A DNA stretch of 64,000 bases from Bog-473 sp049513455 (lineage in GTDB: Bacteria; Actinomycetota; Acidimicrobiia; Acidimicrobiales; RAAP-2), in assembly GCA_049513455.1 (NCBI GenBank), contig JBEKWB010000015.1, positions 1 to 64,000 of the forward strand, read 5' to 3'. Under the pieces are notes generated by a model, which worked only from the letters and a program-made list of their open reading frames with translations, did no database searches and was not told the DNA's origin. The position numbers and the translations under genes are program-made. Within the stretch, counting starts at the first letter, position 1; the number at the start of each line of letters is the position of its first letter. Positions 8,645-16,576 of this stretch are shown here, in pieces.

Positions 8645-8992
8645 CCACTAATCAAGGTTGCGGAGCTTCAGAGACCGCTTCGTAGCCCGAGCGTTTGAGT
8701 CGCTCGTGCGACCCGTGGAGATGCGTCCGACGGAAGCCACTCCACGGGTCCGATGTCGCCAAATATCACGGACGTCCGCGCCTGCCGGGATTTGGGGAGC
8801 AGATCGGATACCAAGAAATAGCCACTGACCAGTAACTTTCCGCCGAACGAGTGCGCCCCTCGGGAGTCGAACCCGAAACCTAGTGGTTGTTTTGCGGGTT
8901 GAAGTCGGTGTCTTCCGTACAGGTGCCGACATGGGTAATGCCTACGTGTGGTAGGACCCGAATGCTCAACAGACCAATGGCAATGGGGACAG
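8645..8992. other. Gene-poor stretch with tRNA fragment and deletion scar
   Basis: About 350 bases between two convergent genes. Apart from the tRNA-Lys 3' fragment at 8848-8881 I see no gene. Open frames here have no recognisable domain or ribosome-binding site. The right end is where a coupled amidohydrolase frame breaks off (8993), so this stretch is best read as the scar of an insertion or deletion. Confidence 0.6.
8848..8881 (-). repeat. tRNA-Lys 3'-end fragment, left copy of a 34-bp direct repeat
   Basis: On the minus strand this reads as the T arm and 3' acceptor strand of a tRNA: stem TCGGG, loop TTCGACT, stem CCCGA, then GGGGCGC and A. There is no 5' half, D arm or anticodon arm, so it is not a working tRNA gene. 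It matches 14246-14279 at 33 of 34 positions in the same orientation. Duplicated tRNA 3' ends are the usual product of integrase-mediated insertion, which suggests an attachment-site remnant. Confidence 0.7.
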
Positions 8993-9079
8993 TCAGAGGA
9001 GGAGCCGGCCCTCGAAGAGGCGCGGCGGTTCGACAAGGTGGTCATCGACGCTCATCAGTATGATGTCGTCTACTTTCAT
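8993..9079 (-). pseudogene. Amidohydrolase truncated after 28 codons
   Basis: Twenty-eight codons reading MKVDDIILMSVDDHLVEPP then RLFEGRLLL and a stop. This is the conserved N-terminus of the amidohydrolase-2 family, where the VDDHxxEPP segment carries the first metal ligands; full proteins run near 350-400 residues. The ATG overlaps the TetR stop (ATGA), as in an intact operon. Everything after residue 28 is gone, and the tRNA-Lys repeat begins about 110 bases further on. The gene was probably cut by the event that placed or removed DNA at the repeat. Confidence 0.6.
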
Positions 9080-9666
9080 GGTTCTCCTGCTTTGGCCGGT
9101 GGGGTGAGGACGCGCATGACAATCTCCACGACTGTGTCCATCCGCTTCGCGTGGTCGGCGGCGAGAGGGACGAAGATCCGTGCGAGAAGCGTCCCGTGGA
9201 GGACGTCGAATATCTCGTCGACGTCGAGGCCGGGTTCGGCGCCGGCGGCTTCGATGATGGCGTAGAACTGAGGCCGGACCGAGAATTTGAGCCACTTGGT
9301 CGGGGGCGGCGGTTCGTGCTGGTACGCGGCGATGAGGCCGGGTATCGCGGCCCGGGCGGCGGGGGTGCCGAGGCTGCGGTGGAAGCCCTCGATCAGCCGG
9401 CTCAGGTCGGCACGCAGGTCGCCAGTCGCCTCGACGGCGATTTCGGTGAGGGTCGAGAAGGCGGCATCCTCGATGAGCGCGAGGCGGGTCGGCCAGCGCC
9501 TGTAGATGGACGGGGCGCTGGTGCCGGAGCGGCGGGCGATCTCCTGCACTGTCGCGGCGTTGAAGCCCTCCTCGGCAAGGATCTGCCGGGTCGCCTCCAG
9601 GACTGCCGGTTCGATCTTCGGATCGCGCGGCCGGCCCAGGGTCGCTGGTTCGATGGTGGTGCTCAT
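9076..9666 (-). CDS. TetR/AcrR family transcriptional regulator
   Basis: 196 residues. The helix-turn-helix at about 15-62 contains ATVQEIARRSGTSAPSIYRR. The rest is an alpha-helical ligand domain with the short GTPAARAAIPGLIAAY motif of TetR C-terminal families found beside catabolic operons. It is divergent from the P450 operon across 84 bases containing the inverted repeat TACGTT-N9-AACGTA at 9693-9713, its likely operator. The next gene in its own direction is the truncated amidohydrolase. Confidence 0.87.
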   Translation of the reverse strand: MSTTIEPATLGRPRDPKIEPAVLEATRQILAEEGFNAATVQEIARRSGTSAPSIYRRWPTRLALIEDAAFSTLTEIAVEATGDLRADLSRLIEGFHRSLGTPAARAAIPGLIAAYQHEPPPPTKWLKFSVRPQFYAIIEAAGAEPGLDVDEIFDVLHGTLLARIFVPLAADHAKRMDTVVEIVMRVLTPPAKAGEP

Positions 9667-9692
9667 GCGCTCCGTAGGGACTTGACAGCAGA

Positions 9693-9713
9693 TACGTTTG
9701 GAAGTCTAACGTA
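9693..9713. promoter_or_regulatory. Inverted repeat, probable TetR operator
   Basis: Perfect 6-bp arms TACGTT and AACGTA with a 9-bp spacer, centred between the divergent TetR gene (start 9666) and the P450 gene (start 9751). Size and position fit a TetR dimer site controlling both directions. A related TCTAACGT element lies at 6527-6534, before copy A of the binding-fold gene. Confidence 0.55.
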
Positions 9714-9750
9714 AGAGTGTAGAACGAAACTAGGGGTACGAAGGGGGAGC

Positions 9751-10947
9751 GTGGTGCGAGCGGAGTGTCCTGTGACGAAGCTCGACTTCGTCAACTTGGT
9801 CGCGGCCTTTGGTGGGATGGGTTCCAGTGAGCAGTCGCAGCCGGCGAATAGCGCGCTGCTTGAGCAGGGCGCGGTGCGAATCGGCGATGCGGTCATGATC
9901 AACACCCGGGCGCTCGTCGACGAGGTATTGCGCAACCCGGGTTTGTACTCCTCGGAAGATCTAGTCGAGCAGGGAAACACCCTGCCGTTGATCCCGCTGA
10001 ACATCGACCCGCCCGAGCACGTCGGCTACCGGAAGCTGCTCGACCCGCTCTTTGCTCCGCGCCGGATTGACGCGCTGGAGGCCGACATCGCCGAGCGGGT
10101 GAACCACTTCATCGACGCGTTCATCGATCGCGGCTCATGCAACTTCACCGCCGAGCTCGCCGAGCTGTTCCCCTCGTCGGTGTTCCTCGGGATGATGGGC
10201 CTCCCGTGGGAGGAGCTGGAGACGCTTGTCTCGATGCGGGACGGCCTGCTCCGGCCCGGCGACCACACCATGGCGCCGGAGGAACGGTCGGCGATCCAAC
10301 GGGAAACCGCGACACGGGTCTACGCATATTTCGACGCGATCCTCGAGGCGCGTGCCGCCGATCCGCGGGAGGACATCCTGTCGCACTTCGTCAGCCTCGA
10401 AGCTAACGGGGGCCGCCTGACGCGAGACGAGGTGCTGTCGATTTGTTTCGTGCTGCTCACCGCCGGCCTCGACACCGTCACCGATTCGCTCACGTGCTTC
10501 TTCGCCTTCCTGGCGCAGAACCCCGAGCGTCGGCGACATATCGTCGAGGATCCCAACGTCATCCCAGGAGCGGTCGAGGAGCTCCTCCGCTGGGCGACCC
10601 CGGTGCCCTCGGTGGTGCGCTGGGTCCGGGAGGACACGAACCTCGGTGGCGAGACGATCGGTGCCGGGAACCACGTGATGGTCAACCTCGGTGCGGCGAA
10701 CCTGGACCCGGCGCAGTTCGAGGCCCCGATGGAGGTCCGCTTCGATCGGGAGGCGAATCGCCACCTCGCCTTCGGGGGTGGGGTGCACCGGTGCCTGGGC
10801 TCGCACCTGGCTCGCCGTGAGCTCCGAATCGCGCTGCAGGAGTGGCACCGGCGCATCCCCGACTACACGCTTGCTCCCGACTACGAGGTCACGTACCTAC
10901 CCCCGCTGCGGTACGTGCCGGACCTCCAGTTGACGTGGCCGGCCTGA
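9751..10947 (+). CDS. Cytochrome P450
   Basis: A 398-residue soluble bacterial P450. The heme-thiolate loop FGGGVHRCLGSHLARRE gives Cys348, the I-helix oxygen site is LLTAGLDTVTD, and the K-helix ExxR is EELLR. The N-terminal IPLNIDPPEHVGYRKLLDPLF segment is typical of class I actinobacterial P450s, which need ferredoxin and reductase partners; none is seen nearby. The likely role is hydroxylation of a hydrophobic substrate. Two adjacent GTGs (9751, 9754) follow AAGGGGGAG, and GTG 9772 is another option. It heads an operon with the DapB-like and binding-fold genes. Confidence 0.93.
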   Translation: MVRAECPVTKLDFVNLVAAFGGMGSSEQSQPANSALLEQGAVRIGDAVMINTRALVDEVLRNPGLYSSEDLVEQGNTLPLIPLNIDPPEHVGYRKLLDPLFAPRRIDALEADIAERVNHFIDAFIDRGSCNFTAELAELFPSSVFLGMMGLPWEELETLVSMRDGLLRPGDHTMAPEERSAIQRETATRVYAYFDAILEARAADPREDILSHFVSLEANGGRLTRDEVLSICFVLLTAGLDTVTDSLTCFFAFLAQNPERRRHIVEDPNVIPGAVEELLRWATPVPSVVRWVREDTNLGGETIGAGNHVMVNLGAANLDPAQFEAPMEVRFDREANRHLAFGGGVHRCLGSHLARRELRIALQEWHRRIPDYTLAPDYEVTYLPPLRYVPDLQLTWPA

Positions 10948-11987
10948 CGCGGGTCGTCCAGTGGGCGACCGGCACGACTGGTCGCTTGGCCCTGCGCGCA
11001 GTGATCGACGCCCCCGACCTCGAACTGGTCGGCGTGCGGGTCTACGACCCCGCCAAGGTCGGGCTCGACGCCGGCGACCTCGTCGATCGGCCGGCGACCG
11101 GTGTCACCGCCACGGATGCAAAGCGGGCGATCCTCGACCTCGCCCCGGATGTCGTCCTCTACATGGGTCGGGTCGAGCAGGACCTGAAGGGCTGTTTTGC
11201 TGATGTGGTCGACCTGCTTGGTGCGGGCATCGATGTCATCACGACCGGGAGCTCGTTCATCGACACCCGGGCCTTCGACCAGGCCCGGCACGGGGCGATC
11301 GCCGAGGCCTGTGAACGGGGCGGTGGCACCTTCCTCGGTGTCGGTCTCTTCCCCGGCTTCTGGGGCGAAGTCATCGCACCGATACTCTCCCGCCTGGCCT
11401 TCACCTGCGATCGCATCTCTGTTCGGGAGACGCTGTCGTACGCCAGTTACCCGAGCGCCCAGCTGCTCTTCGACATCATGGGCTACGGCCACACGGCCGA
11501 CTCGGACGTTCCGATGATGAGCGATCCATCGCGGGCCGGCGGCGCCTTCAACGGCACGGCTACCGTTCTGGCTAAGGCACTCGGCCTCGAACTCGCCGGA
11601 CTGGATCCCTACCGCGAGGTCGCCGTCACCGAGCGCAAGCTGAACGTGGCCGCCGGCACGATTCCCGCCGGGACGGTCGGGGCCATGAAGCTCGGCGTGC
11701 GTGCCGACTGCGGCCCGGTGACCATCGAGGTCGAGCATGTGACCTGGATGGCACCCGACGTCGAGCCGACCTGGTCGGCCGGCGGGGAGGGCTACCACAT
11801 CGAGTTCGGTGGGGCGCCGTCGCTGCGCTGCAGCCTCGAGCTCGGAATCCGCGGCGAGGACCACACCGAGATGGGCTGCCTGGCCACCGCGATGCACGCC
11901 GTTCACGCGATCCCCTCCGTGCGAGCAGCGAGCCCCGGTGTCCTCGACCTCGCCGACGTGACCACCTTCGTGGGGAGACTGACATGA
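10935..11987 (+). CDS. DapB-like NAD(P)-dependent dehydrogenase, copy B
   Basis: 350 residues, the same family as 7631-8644. The start LTRVVQWATGTTGRLALRAV carries the GxTGxxA dinucleotide loop, followed by VYDPAKVGLDAGDLV. I chose GTG 10935, which starts just before the Rossmann strand and overlaps the P450 end by 13 bases; the frame is open further inside the P450 but without similarity. Its stop overlaps the next ATG (ATGA). Tight coupling between the P450 and the binding-fold gene implies it works on, or reports on, the same metabolite. Confidence 0.75.
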   Translation: MAGLTRVVQWATGTTGRLALRAVIDAPDLELVGVRVYDPAKVGLDAGDLVDRPATGVTATDAKRAILDLAPDVVLYMGRVEQDLKGCFADVVDLLGAGIDVITTGSSFIDTRAFDQARHGAIAEACERGGGTFLGVGLFPGFWGEVIAPILSRLAFTCDRISVRETLSYASYPSAQLLFDIMGYGHTADSDVPMMSDPSRAGGAFNGTATVLAKALGLELAGLDPYREVAVTERKLNVAAGTIPAGTVGAMKLGVRADCGPVTIEVEHVTWMAPDVEPTWSAGGEGYHIEFGGAPSLRCSLELGIRGEDHTEMGCLATAMHAVHAIPSVRAASPGVLDLADVTTFVGRLT

Positions 11988-13099
11988 GCAACGTGACGCC
12001 GGCCCGTATTGGTGTCCTGATCGACTACCTCGATCCCAACGGCGGCTACGACGAGAACATCCTGCCTTCGCTCGGGCTCGTCGCCGACGAGTTCGCCGAG
12101 AAGGGCCTGCTCGAGCGCCCGGTCGAGTTCGTCGTCCGCGCCGTACAGGGCCTCCCGAACGGCACTTTCCGAGCCGTGCGTGACGCGTTCCACGAACTTC
12201 TCGACGAGGGCGCGCTCGTGATCTTCGGTCCGTGGGTCTCGGAGAACGGCGTCGCCCTACGGCCCTACGTCGAGGCGGCCGCCGAGGCGGCCTGCATCAC
12301 GATGGGCGCCTCGGAGTCGATGCTCGGCGAATGGGTCTTCGGGCTCCCCTCCGGTTCGATGGAGGAAGAGCCCATCATCATGGCCACGGTCGCAGCGCTC
12401 GACGGCTGCCGATCCGTGGGCATCGCCTTCGAGGACTCCCTCATCGGCAACGAGTACCTCCGCACCACCCGGGTGGCTTGCAAGGACTGCGGGCTGCGCA
12501 TCACCGCCGAGGTGCCGATCCCCCAAGTCGAGGCCGAGAAACAGGCGGCGATGCAGGTCCTCGCCGCCAACCGACCCGACGGCATCCTCCACGTGGGGTT
12601 CGGGCTCGGCATCCCCGGGATGAATGCAGCGCTCGAGGCGATCGGGTGGATGCCACCCCGCTACACCACTACCGCGTTCGAGTTCGCCGCCACCAACGAC
12701 TGGTGGCGCGAGCAACTGGCCGGGTGGGTCGGCCTCGACCAATACGACGAGCGGAACCAGGTGGCCCGAAGGTTCCTCGACCGGTTCGAGGCCCGCCACG
12801 GCCGCCGGCCCGAGTACTTCTTCCCGCCCTACTGCTACGACGTAGGCAGGATGATGCTCCTCGCCATCGCCGGCGCGAAGCCACTCACCGGCGCCGGCGT
12901 CAAAGACGCCCTCGAGAAAATCAAGATGCTCCCGGCCGCCTCCGGCGCTCCGGGGACCCGACTGCGGTTCGGCCGCTACATCCGCCACGGGTGGATGGGT
13001 TCAGAGTTCCTCGTCGCCCGGCGCGTCCTTCCTGACGGCAGCCGCAGCGTCCTACACGCGACCATCGAGGGCCTCATCGATACACCGCCCGGCACGTGA
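11984..13099 (+). CDS. Cytoplasmic type-1 periplasmic-binding-fold protein, copy B
   Basis: 371 residues, homologous to 6558-7634 along the whole length (GGYDENILPS, GLLERPVEFV, GLPNGTFRA, GWVGLDQYDERNQVA). The protein begins MSNVTPARIGVLIDYL, directly at the first strand, and its ATG overlaps the upstream stop, so no signal peptide can be added. It is therefore a cytoplasmic binding-protein-fold protein, not a transporter component. The paired DapB-like gene is conserved in both copies, but the order is reversed (dehydrogenase first here, second in copy A). Confidence 0.75.
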   Translation: MSNVTPARIGVLIDYLDPNGGYDENILPSLGLVADEFAEKGLLERPVEFVVRAVQGLPNGTFRAVRDAFHELLDEGALVIFGPWVSENGVALRPYVEAAAEAACITMGASESMLGEWVFGLPSGSMEEEPIIMATVAALDGCRSVGIAFEDSLIGNEYLRTTRVACKDCGLRITAEVPIPQVEAEKQAAMQVLAANRPDGILHVGFGLGIPGMNAALEAIGWMPPRYTTTAFEFAATNDWWREQLAGWVGLDQYDERNQVARRFLDRFEARHGRRPEYFFPPYCYDVGRMMLLAIAGAKPLTGAGVKDALEKIKMLPAASGAPGTRLRFGRYIRHGWMGSEFLVARRVLPDGSRSVLHATIEGLIDTPPGT

Positions 13100-13171
13100 C
13101 AGGGCACGGTCGATCGCCCGGTGTAGATCGCGTTCAGTGAGGTCGAAACCAACAAAGGAGGAAAGACGATC

Positions 13172-14167
13172 ATGGTGCCCGAAAACATCGACTACGAGAT
13201 GCACCTCGAAACCCCGACACTTGACCACTACCGGTTGGAGTGGGCGCCTTCCCAGCACGTCCGGCTGGGCGGGATGTGGGCCCCAGGGATCGTGACTGAC
13301 GCGTCAGGGCAGGACTACCTGGGTCTGCGCGGCTGGAGCGACTTTATCGGGGGCATGACCCATACGGTGTCGCCGTTCTGCGGCTTTCGCGCGCTTCGAA
13401 AGGACCTCTACGAGGACCCACCGCACCTGTACGCCGAATACTCGCACCACGACTGGTTCGAGCCCTTCCAGTACGACGATACCAACGGGCAACTGACGAT
13501 GAGCTACGACAGCGGGCGCTTGCAACGAGACGTTGACGGCTTACACTGGTACGACGCTGACGGCCGCTGGGAGCTCCACGGCGAAACCATCAGCAAGATC
13601 TTCGTGCTCCACGTTCCTCGCCAGGACGGCATCGAGAACGAGGTCTACTACCGCCACGAGCTACTGAAGGCGCGTGGAACCGTCAGCGGCGCATCCGTCG
13701 AGGGTTACCTCCACCAGGACTACTGCTACGGGCCACCCGGCTTCACCTACACCCAGCTGCCAATCGCCCGCCAGCTCGAAGGCTTATGGGTCTCCTGGAT
13801 CCACGAATACACCGACGGTGAGGTGGGCGGCGGCTGTTTTTGGCAGGGCCGTGACAGCCCGAACTTCGGCCCGGGCTACCTCTTGCATGATGGCGAAACG
13901 ACTGTGTACAGCGATGTAGCAGCCAAGTTGACCTTCAACGATGACGGTAAGCCCACGGCCATGCGTGTTGACGTCGGGGGCCAGTCGTTCGACTTCACCT
14001 TCGAATCGGTAGCGGGGCCACTCCATTTCATGGGCCGACTGGCCAGTAGCTCGTCGGGCAAAGAGGCCATTAGGAGCTGGTGCTGGATCGAGTACCCCAA
14101 CGGCATGTTGTCACCGGAGATTCTCGACATGATGGGCCAGAAGTTCCACGTCGTGTGGGCGCGATAG
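13172..14167 (+). CDS. Protein of unknown function, possibly lipocalin/AttH-like
   Basis: 331 residues, soluble, with no signal peptide or membrane segment. It is rich in Trp, Tyr, His and Asp, with repeating short beta-like segments (for example QLTMSYDSGRLQRDVDGLHW and GQSFDFTFESVAGPLHFMGR). The pattern recalls the AttH/CrtC lipocalin-like fold that binds hydrophobic ligands, but I do not recognise the family. A very strong AAGGAGGAAAG precedes the ATG. It is the last gene of the P450 block, 72 bases after the binding-fold gene and immediately before the right tRNA-Lys repeat. Confidence 0.7.
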   Translation: MVPENIDYEMHLETPTLDHYRLEWAPSQHVRLGGMWAPGIVTDASGQDYLGLRGWSDFIGGMTHTVSPFCGFRALRKDLYEDPPHLYAEYSHHDWFEPFQYDDTNGQLTMSYDSGRLQRDVDGLHWYDADGRWELHGETISKIFVLHVPRQDGIENEVYYRHELLKARGTVSGASVEGYLHQDYCYGPPGFTYTQLPIARQLEGLWVSWIHEYTDGEVGGGCFWQGRDSPNFGPGYLLHDGETTVYSDVAAKLTFNDDGKPTAMRVDVGGQSFDFTFESVAGPLHFMGRLASSSSGKEAIRSWCWIEYPNGMLSPEILDMMGQKFHVVWAR

Positions 14168-14568
14168 AGCGGTTGGGAGGAGACTCTCGTGCACAGCAAA
14201 GCTGCCGACCTAAACAGGCGTAACGCCAAACGGGGTCCAGGCCTTCGAGTGCGCCCCTCGGGATTCGAACCCGAAACCTGCGGATTAAGAGTCGGAAGCA
14301 GGGGAGTCCGTGGAGTGCGTCCGAGTCTGTGACCTGCGGTTACGTCTAACGATAGTCCATTAGAATTGGCTGAATCCACCCTGTTTTCTTGAGATAGTGG
14401 GTTGGATTCTGGGGAGAAAATTGTGGGATGACGCTCCGGGGTCGAGGGTTTCTCCCAGGTGGGAGCACTCGACCTCTTCGCAGCAACCTCTTGCGACGTC
14501 CAGGAATTAGGTGTATCCGGGTCGCGTTGGACAGGGTCTCTCCCGTGGGGGAGTGTCTCCGTTATCGG
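14168..14568. other. Gene-free stretch holding the right tRNA repeat
   Basis: About 400 bases between the unknown protein and the Fic remnant. It contains the tRNA-Lys fragment (14246-14291), a degraded look-alike at about 14313-14342, and an imperfect inverted repeat with arms GAATCCACCC (14372-14381) and GGGTTGGATTC (14399-14409) around a 17-base loop. No coding frame with a plausible start or domain is seen. Confidence 0.5.
14246..14291 (-). repeat. tRNA-Lys(CTT) 3'-half fragment, right copy of direct repeat
   Basis: Read on the minus strand it begins at the anticodon loop (CTCTTAA, anticodon CTT), continues through TCCGCAGG, a T arm TCGGG-TTCGAAT-CCCGA and acceptor GGGGCGC plus A. The bases before the loop (TTCCGA) cannot form the 5' anticodon stem and no D arm follows, so only the 3' part is present. 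That is the segment integrases normally duplicate. The outer 34 bases (14246-14279) repeat at 8848-8881 with one mismatch. Confidence 0.75.
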
Positions 14569-15235
14569 TCATGACCCGGTCGTCTTTCGAGGTACGCGCC
14601 TCGTGGGTCTCGACGAATGCGTATTCCCGGTCGGGCTCGCCAGGCGCCGTTCCAGGTCCGTGAAGGTTCTGATCAGCTCGGGTGCCTCGAAGGCACGATT
14701 TCTGCGTCCTACGTTGACCTGCGCCAGGACGCCGGCTCCGACGAGTCGGGTGATCGCCTGGTTCGTCGCTTGAAACGTGCGCCCGATGAGTGCGGCAGCT
14801 CCATTGACGGTGACGATCGGCGCTCCTGGCAAGGAGCGGATCAACCGGTCGGTGGCAGATCCCGCACGCACCTGACCCAGCGCGGCTCGCCATTTTTCCT
14901 GCAGCCGGACGACCTGTTCCTCGAACTCGATTGCGTCATCTATCGCCCGACGTCCCGCCGTCGCGAAGAGACCCACCCACTTGTTCATTCCCTCCACCGC
15001 CGCCGGTGAGGACGGAGCTCCGATGTAGCGAGTAGCCGTGAGTGGGCTGATGCAGTCCTTGGACCACGTCGCGAGCAGGTCGGTCAGCAGGTCCTCGACG
15101 GCTTCGTGAGGCGGGGGAACGAACGCGGCAGAGCAGGGGTTGTAGCTGCTCCCACCGATCCAGATCTGTTCTCCTCTGAGCCGTCCTCCGTACTCGGCGG
15201 CGGTCAGGGAGTGACCGAACAGCGCCTGGACCGCT
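14569..15235 (-). pseudogene. Fic family gene with catalytic core deleted
   Basis: The minus strand carries, in one continuous frame, the Fic N-terminal segment GEQIWIGGSSYNPCSAAF followed by VPPPHEAVEDLL, then soon LATWSKD and the family C-terminus (AAVEGMNKWVGLFATA, RAGSATDRLIRSLPGAPIV, FQATNQAITRLV). The core that should lie between them, with the HPFxxGNGR motif for AMP transfer, is absent. The join falls near 15080. The N-terminal region is also eroded and has no clear start. Fic enzymes AMPylate target proteins; this copy cannot. It lies next to the tRNA-Lys fragment, a usual place for mobile cargo. Confidence 0.65.
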
Positions 15236-15538
15236 CGTCTTCCAACCGGCCCGCCGGAATCGACCGAACAGCCCGATCATCCCAGGCTGGGTAACCACGC
15301 CAGGGTGTCGAGGTCGGCGAGCTCCGTCACTCCGCTTGGTCACGCATCTATCGACATTATCTTGACCATGGCTCAGAATGACGAACACGAAGCGGGTGCC
15401 CCAAACGGCTCGTTGTCGCCACCGCCCGGCAGCACCGACCTGGGGTATCGCCTGCGACGGGCCATTTCCAACCACGGGATTCATTGGCGCGCTAACTGAT
15501 GGAGTGTTAGGAAATACGGGACGGCCAAGTACCCCGAG
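15236..15538. other. Intergenic stretch upstream of an ACAD pair
   Basis: About 300 bases with no convincing gene. The left part may be the eroded 5' end of the Fic gene. The right part presumably carries the promoter of the ACAD pair starting at 15539, but I see no clear motif. Confidence 0.4.
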
Positions 15539-16576
15539 GTGACGAGGACTGTGGATCTGGATCCATCAAACGAACAGAGTCTCCTCATTGAGGCCTTCGA
15601 CGCGCTGTACGCCAAGTGGGCGACTCCCGAACGGGTGCGCGGAGCGGAGCCAGTTGGCTTCGACGCCGATCTGTGGCAGCAGCTGCTGCAGATCGGTGCG
15701 CTCGGGATGGGTGTCCCAGTGGAGCAAGGCGGCATGGGCGCGTCGCTACTGGACCTGGAGCTCGTGGCGGAGCGTCACGGGCGCCATCTCGCCCCGGCGC
15801 CCATGCTCGAATCACAAGCCGCGGCCCGATTGCTGGCCCGGTGCGAGGGTGCCGCCGCGTCAGACCTCCTCGCAACCATCATGGCCGGGGAGCAGATGGT
15901 GACTCTGGCGCTGCACCCCGTCCGGGCAGAATCGCTGACCATGGTGCCCGGCGGCTCCGTGGCCGATGTCGTCCTCGCCCTCGACGGTGACCGAGTGCTC
16001 GGCGTGCCGCTGGCAGGCAACCGGCGATCGGTACCCAATTTGGGCAGCCTATCTCTGAGCGACGTTCTGGTGCCTGCCACGACTATGGAACTCGCCCGTG
16101 GCGCGGACGCTCGTACGGTCTACGCTTCCGCTGCCGACGAATGGATGGTGTTAATGGGGGGTGCACTCGCCGGATTAGCCCAGCGCGCGCTCGAAATCGG
16201 AGTGGATTACGTGAAGCAACGAGAGGCGTTCGGTGTGCCGATCGGCTCCTTCCAGGGGGTGGCTCATCCGCTGGCGGACTCGGCCACCGCCGTGGATGGG
16301 GCGTTGTTGTTGGCGCGTAAGGCGGCTTGGGCTGGTGAGGCCTCGCCCGATCGGAGCGCCGAGTTGGCGGCCATGTCCTTCGCTTTCGCGTCCGAAGCGG
16401 CACGCGATGCGAGTTACCGGAGCCTCCACTTTCACGGTGGGTACGGATTCATGATGGAGTACGACGTCCAGCTCTACTTCCGGCGTGCCAAGGCATGGCC
16501 GGCGGTCTTGCGCGAGCCGCGGCGGACGTACGAGCTGGTAGCCAGTCGGCGGCGGGGGTGGGGGAATGGACTTTGA
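15539..16576 (+). CDS. Acyl-CoA dehydrogenase, short (alpha-type) subunit
   Basis: 345 residues, shorter than the usual 380. The N-terminal helical domain (FDADLWQQLLQIGALGMGVP, then EQGGMGASLLDLELVAERHG) and C-terminal domain (KQREAFGVPIGSFQGVAH, LHFHGGYGFMMEYDVQLYFR) are present. The central FAD/substrate motif SEPxxGSD is missing. Short partners of this kind occur in the alpha2beta2 ACADs of mycobacterial cholesterol degradation (FadE28/FadE29 type). Its end overlaps the next ACAD by 11 bases, so the two probably form one heteromeric enzyme. It starts at GTG; the ribosome-binding site is weak. Confidence 0.85.
   Translation: MTRTVDLDPSNEQSLLIEAFDALYAKWATPERVRGAEPVGFDADLWQQLLQIGALGMGVPVEQGGMGASLLDLELVAERHGRHLAPAPMLESQAAARLLARCEGAAASDLLATIMAGEQMVTLALHPVRAESLTMVPGGSVADVVLALDGDRVLGVPLAGNRRSVPNLGSLSLSDVLVPATTMELARGADARTVYASAADEWMVLMGGALAGLAQRALEIGVDYVKQREAFGVPIGSFQGVAHPLADSATAVDGALLLARKAAWAGEASPDRSAELAAMSFAFASEAARDASYRSLHFHGGYGFMMEYDVQLYFRRAKAWPAVLREPRRTYELVASRRRGWGNGL

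Noticed and set aside
8668..9045. A 125-codon minus-strand frame across the left tRNA repeat
   Set aside because: It crosses the repeat and the amidohydrolase remnant, has no ribosome-binding site and no recognisable domain.
14246..14291. An intact tRNA-Lys gene
   Set aside because: The 5' half of the anticodon stem, the D arm and the 5' acceptor strand are not present, so only the 3' fragment can be supported.
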